From Helianthus annuus (taxonomy: Eukaryota; Streptophyta; Magnoliopsida; Asterales; Asteraceae), in assembly GCF_002127325.2 (NCBI RefSeq), contig NC_035444.2, forward strand, positions 34,922,904 through 34,986,903: DNA of 64,000 nucleotides. Direction: 5' to 3'. Positions 61,661 to 64,000 of this stretch are shown one piece after another; the first letter of the stretch is position 1; each line of letters starts with the position of its first letter. The position numbers and the translations under genes were made by a program. The notes under the pieces were generated by a model. It was given only the letters and a program-made list of their open reading frames with translations, ran no database searches and was not told the origin of the DNA.

Positions 61661-62189
61661 ATAAGGTGTTACCAAGTGTTTCCAAGTGTGTTAAGATATT
61701 GATTAGTGTCTTGACATGTGTCATAACCACAATTAAGGTGGCATAGATGATGAAATGTGGCAAGTTTTGCAGCAAACAGATGATGCCAACCATCAATCTA
61801 CTGTTAGGGTTATGGACCGTAAGGGTAAGGCCTTGCGGTCCGCAAGGTCCTCTGATGCAAAAACTTTTATTTGTTGACAGTTTTGGCACGTTGACTTGTA
61901 TCATCATCTTTTAGACATTTTTAACTCTTCTAACTTGTTATTTAAGTTATGTGAAGGGTATCAAGGCATGTATAACTTAGATTTTGTTCCGGAAATGTTG
62001 TGAATATCGTCTTGCTTGAACGTACAATTACAAAACTCATAAATAAAATATAAAATTTTATTTAAACACGAAAGCGATAAATATTTGCAATTTTTAAAAA
62101 TTGCTATGCTAATTGTGTTTGTTACGAGAAGATGAGGCCATGCTATGGAAAACAATAGACTTAGAACATGTGTGGTCATTAGTTGTTTC
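61661..62189. other. Spacer, no gene seen
   Basis: Only short frames of random type on either strand; no repeat terminus recognised. Confidence 0.55.
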
Positions 62190-62340
62190 TTAGGCTAGTG
62201 GGTATGGTGATGGTCCATCCTTGGAGGATGATCCGCTACGTAGGCACCACGTCATAGTCCTTCCAAGGATGGATCATCCTCCAAAACTAGGGGGCATGGG
62301 AGGATGGTCCTAGTCATAGTCCTCCCCACCACTTTTATGT
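62190..62340. mobile_element. Small foldback MITE
   Basis: GGTCCATCCTTGGAGGATGA near the left pairs with the complementary block around 62258-62284 (CCTTCCAAGGATGGATCATC) and GAGGATGGTCC on the right; outer ends GTGGGTATGG and CCCCACCAC are roughly inverse. Foldback structure without a clear target duplication. Confidence 0.4.
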
Positions 62341-62833
62341 TTTTTTTTAGTCTTCTACTTATTTTTTAACATTTAACAAACAAACTAATAAAAAAAATAT
62401 CATTAATATTAAAAGACATTACGTAATCATAAAAAAAATAAACTTAAAAAAAATAAACTTAAAAACATTATAACTTAAATTCAAACAGAAAATTTGAAAG
62501 GCCCAGGGACCATTGTTGTAAAAAAATAAACTTAAAAAAACATTGTTGAATCCACAGGGACCATTGTTGTAAATAAGCAAACTTGGAACACCTTATCACT
62601 TTGAAAGGCATTGTCCTCTCCGACGAAGCAGGCAAGGATTCCGGCGAACTGGAATTTTTATTTTTTTATTTTTTTTATCTAACGGTTAAAAAGCAAACCT
62701 GGGGCCCACAGTTTTGGTTCGTCGCCAACGTCCAGGAAGCGACGTTGAGGACGGGGACGGGGAGGGGCGGCTTGGTGTTGTTGCCGTCGCCGGACCGAGA
62801 CGGTAGGGGGACGACCCCCATACCGTGTAGCCT
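62341..62833. other. A-rich spacer and GC-rich island
   Basis: AAAAATAAACTTAAAAA reiterations (62425-62545) with CAGGGACCATTGTTGTAAA twice (62507 and 62557), then a GC-rich block (62620-62830) containing GACGGGGACGGGGAGGGGCG. The short frame over it is not supported as a gene; it may be a fragment of a larger repeat. Confidence 0.4.
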
Positions 62834-62957
62834 AAGATATGAGATTATTTAATCAATCTCAAATCAAATCATTGTATTTAAATATGATCGGAAGCAAAGA
62901 TATGAGATTATTTAATCAATCTCAAATCAAATAATTGTATTCAAATATGATCGGAAA
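62834..62957. repeat. 63-bp tandem duplication
   Basis: AAGATATGAGATTATTTAAT... starts at 62834 and 62897; both units end in ATATGATCGGAA and differ at a few bases. Confidence 0.9.
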
Positions 62958-63535
62958 ACCAAAACATGGTTCATGTAGTTCCTAAATTATATTTAGTTGT
63001 TCTCCATTAAAACTCCTTTACAAGTGGTAGACTTAAATCTGAACGATATTTAGGAACCAAACATATATGTTATATGACTAGTGAACAGTAATCAACGACA
63101 AAACCTTTGTCGTCCCAGTTGAAATTACACACTCTCTCTTCCACGTCTAGCTTCTGTTCTTGTTCCATAGGCATAGAAACCACGATTCTAAAAGATTTAT
63201 GTTTTCCATTGAAATGTCACACTTTTCCTCCCCCTAACATTATTGAGATTGTTGTTGTAGTCGACTTACTGGTGAATTAAGGGCCCCATTCAAAAGTTGT
63301 GCAATTTAAAGATTCAATTTAGTAGATTTTGAAATCGCTTTACCACCGTTTTCCCAAAACGTATAGAAAAATACCCTCCAAAACATAGGAAAACAATTAG
63401 CATACATATAATTTTATTATTACATATGTTACAACCAAACGGATGGAATAACCATAGTGGTATATATAATGCAATCTAGTTATTAAACATGCAATTGTAT
63501 AATGCAAATAGTTTATAAAACATGCAATTAGCCAT
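62958..63535. other. Non-coding 3' flank of the second P450
   Basis: AT-rich sequence without a supported feature; the portion next to 63536 would include the 3' UTR of the minus-strand P450. Confidence 0.55.
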
Positions 63536-63961
63536 CTAAAGTTTATGTAGAATTAAGTGAGCACCAAACTGAGGTTGTAGGGTGACGATGAGGTGTGGAG
63601 CATGGGAGTACGAAGGAGACAACTCAAAGGAGAAGCGTCGAAGAATCATAACGAGTGCCATCTTTGCTTCCATCATGGCAAAGTTTTGTCCAATACATAT
63701 ACGTGCCCCCCCTCCAAATGGAATGTACGAGGCTTGTCCATTGGTCGCCTTTGACACACCTTTAATAAATCTCTCAGGCTTGAACTCCTTTGCGTCGTCT
63801 CCCCATAGATCATGATCACGATGTAAAAGAATGGTGTTCAATTGGATATGTGTTCCGGCCTGTAATGTTATGTTCCCTAATTTCGTATCTTCATGTATCA
63901 TTCTTCCTAATGCTGCCCCTGGTGGATATAGTCGAAGAACCTCGTTTAAAATCATATTCAC
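63536..63961 (-). CDS. Cytochrome P450, CYP72A-like, last exon only (window edge)
   Basis: Heme monooxygenase of the CYP72 clan. The exon starts after acceptor TTTTTGTAG (complement at 63962-63970) with GTGAATATG, at the same protein position as exon 5 of the gene at 25280, so the rest of the gene lies beyond 64000. The 141 codons include ExxR (EVLR), PERF, the heme loop [10 protein letters not shown] and the [12 protein letters not shown] tail. No defects are seen. It is closely similar to the first P450 but differs throughout ([20 protein letters not shown] against [20 protein letters not shown]), so the duplication is not recent. The two genes face each other across 34 kb of transposons. 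Confidence 0.9.
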   Translation of the reverse strand: MNMILNEVLRLYPPGAALGRMIHEDTKLGNITLQAGTHIQLNTILLHRDHDLWGDDAKEFKPERFIKGVSKATNGQASYIPFGGGARICIGQNFAMMEAKMALVMILRRFSFELSPSYSHAPHLIVTLQPQFGAHLILHKL

Positions 63962-64000
63962 CTACAAAAACAAAATGAAACAACTGAGAAGATTTTTTGC

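Noticed and set aside
62583..62852. 89-residue frame with GC-rich end as a gene
   Set aside because: The middle is T-rich low complexity, no family resemblance, and it overlaps repeat-like DNA and a local tandem duplication.

Overview
The window is plant nuclear DNA, most likely from a eudicot of the daisy family (Asteraceae). The evidence is intron-containing genes with GT-AG junctions, CYP72A-type cytochrome P450s, a VQ-motif gene, tRNA-derived SINEs, chromovirus-type Ty3/gypsy elements and a dense, nested load of transposons in AT-rich DNA. The family assignment rests on remembered repeat styles and is an inference. Only three host genes look real: an intact five-exon CYP72A-like P450 (25280-29620, +), an intronless VQ-motif protein (55856-56491, +) and the last exon of a second CYP72A-like P450 running off the right edge (63536-63961, -). 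Everything else I can name is transposon, transposon-borne gene fragment, repeat or spacer.

Left third (1-25 kb): a short Mutator-type MITE (142-463), a hAT-type element (605-1668), a broken gene fragment (about 1915-2510, -), a decayed transposon-type gene (about 2550-4345, -), an inverted-repeat element with a T-rich minisatellite core (4651-5466), a 3' fragment of one gypsy element (5511-8462), a second gypsy element with 3 kb LTRs (8463-17422), the 3' part of an Athila/Tat-like element (17840-20757) and AT-rich debris. A SINE (24330-24629) lies just upstream of the P450 promoter.

Middle (25-39.6 kb): the P450, whose 2.5 kb first intron carries another SINE, a 13-nt SINE scrap and a 60-bp tandem repeat. 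Downstream is a segmental duplication that received different Mutator-type insertions in each copy (30082-30849 and 32082-33510), plus a copia-like LTR, another Mutator-type element (33873-35411) and a four-level nest: CACTA-like end, 380-bp tandem repeat, hAT MITE (36375-38189) and Pack-MULE (36672-38006) carrying a WAV2-like fragment.

Right third (39.6-64 kb): a likely 15.4 kb Helitron (39811-55232) inserted in an AAT microsatellite. It holds a 7.5 kb defective gypsy chromovirus (42990-50535) and a broken run of reading frames (50899-54828). It ends about 620 bp before the VQ gene. Next come hAT-like and Harbinger-like MITEs (57589-58214) and a very young 1.46 kb LTR retrotransposon (58935-60396) whose internal region carries a chimeric open frame made of two host-gene pieces. 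The terminal P450 exon faces the first P450, which suggests a CYP72A cluster inflated by transposons.

The strongest candidates for something new are the gene-capturing small LTR element, the WAV2-carrying Pack-MULE inside nested transposons, the Helitron next to the VQ promoter, and a hairpin module shared by the LTRs and interior of the 8.5-17.4 kb gypsy element. All comparisons were made by eye, without alignment software or database search.
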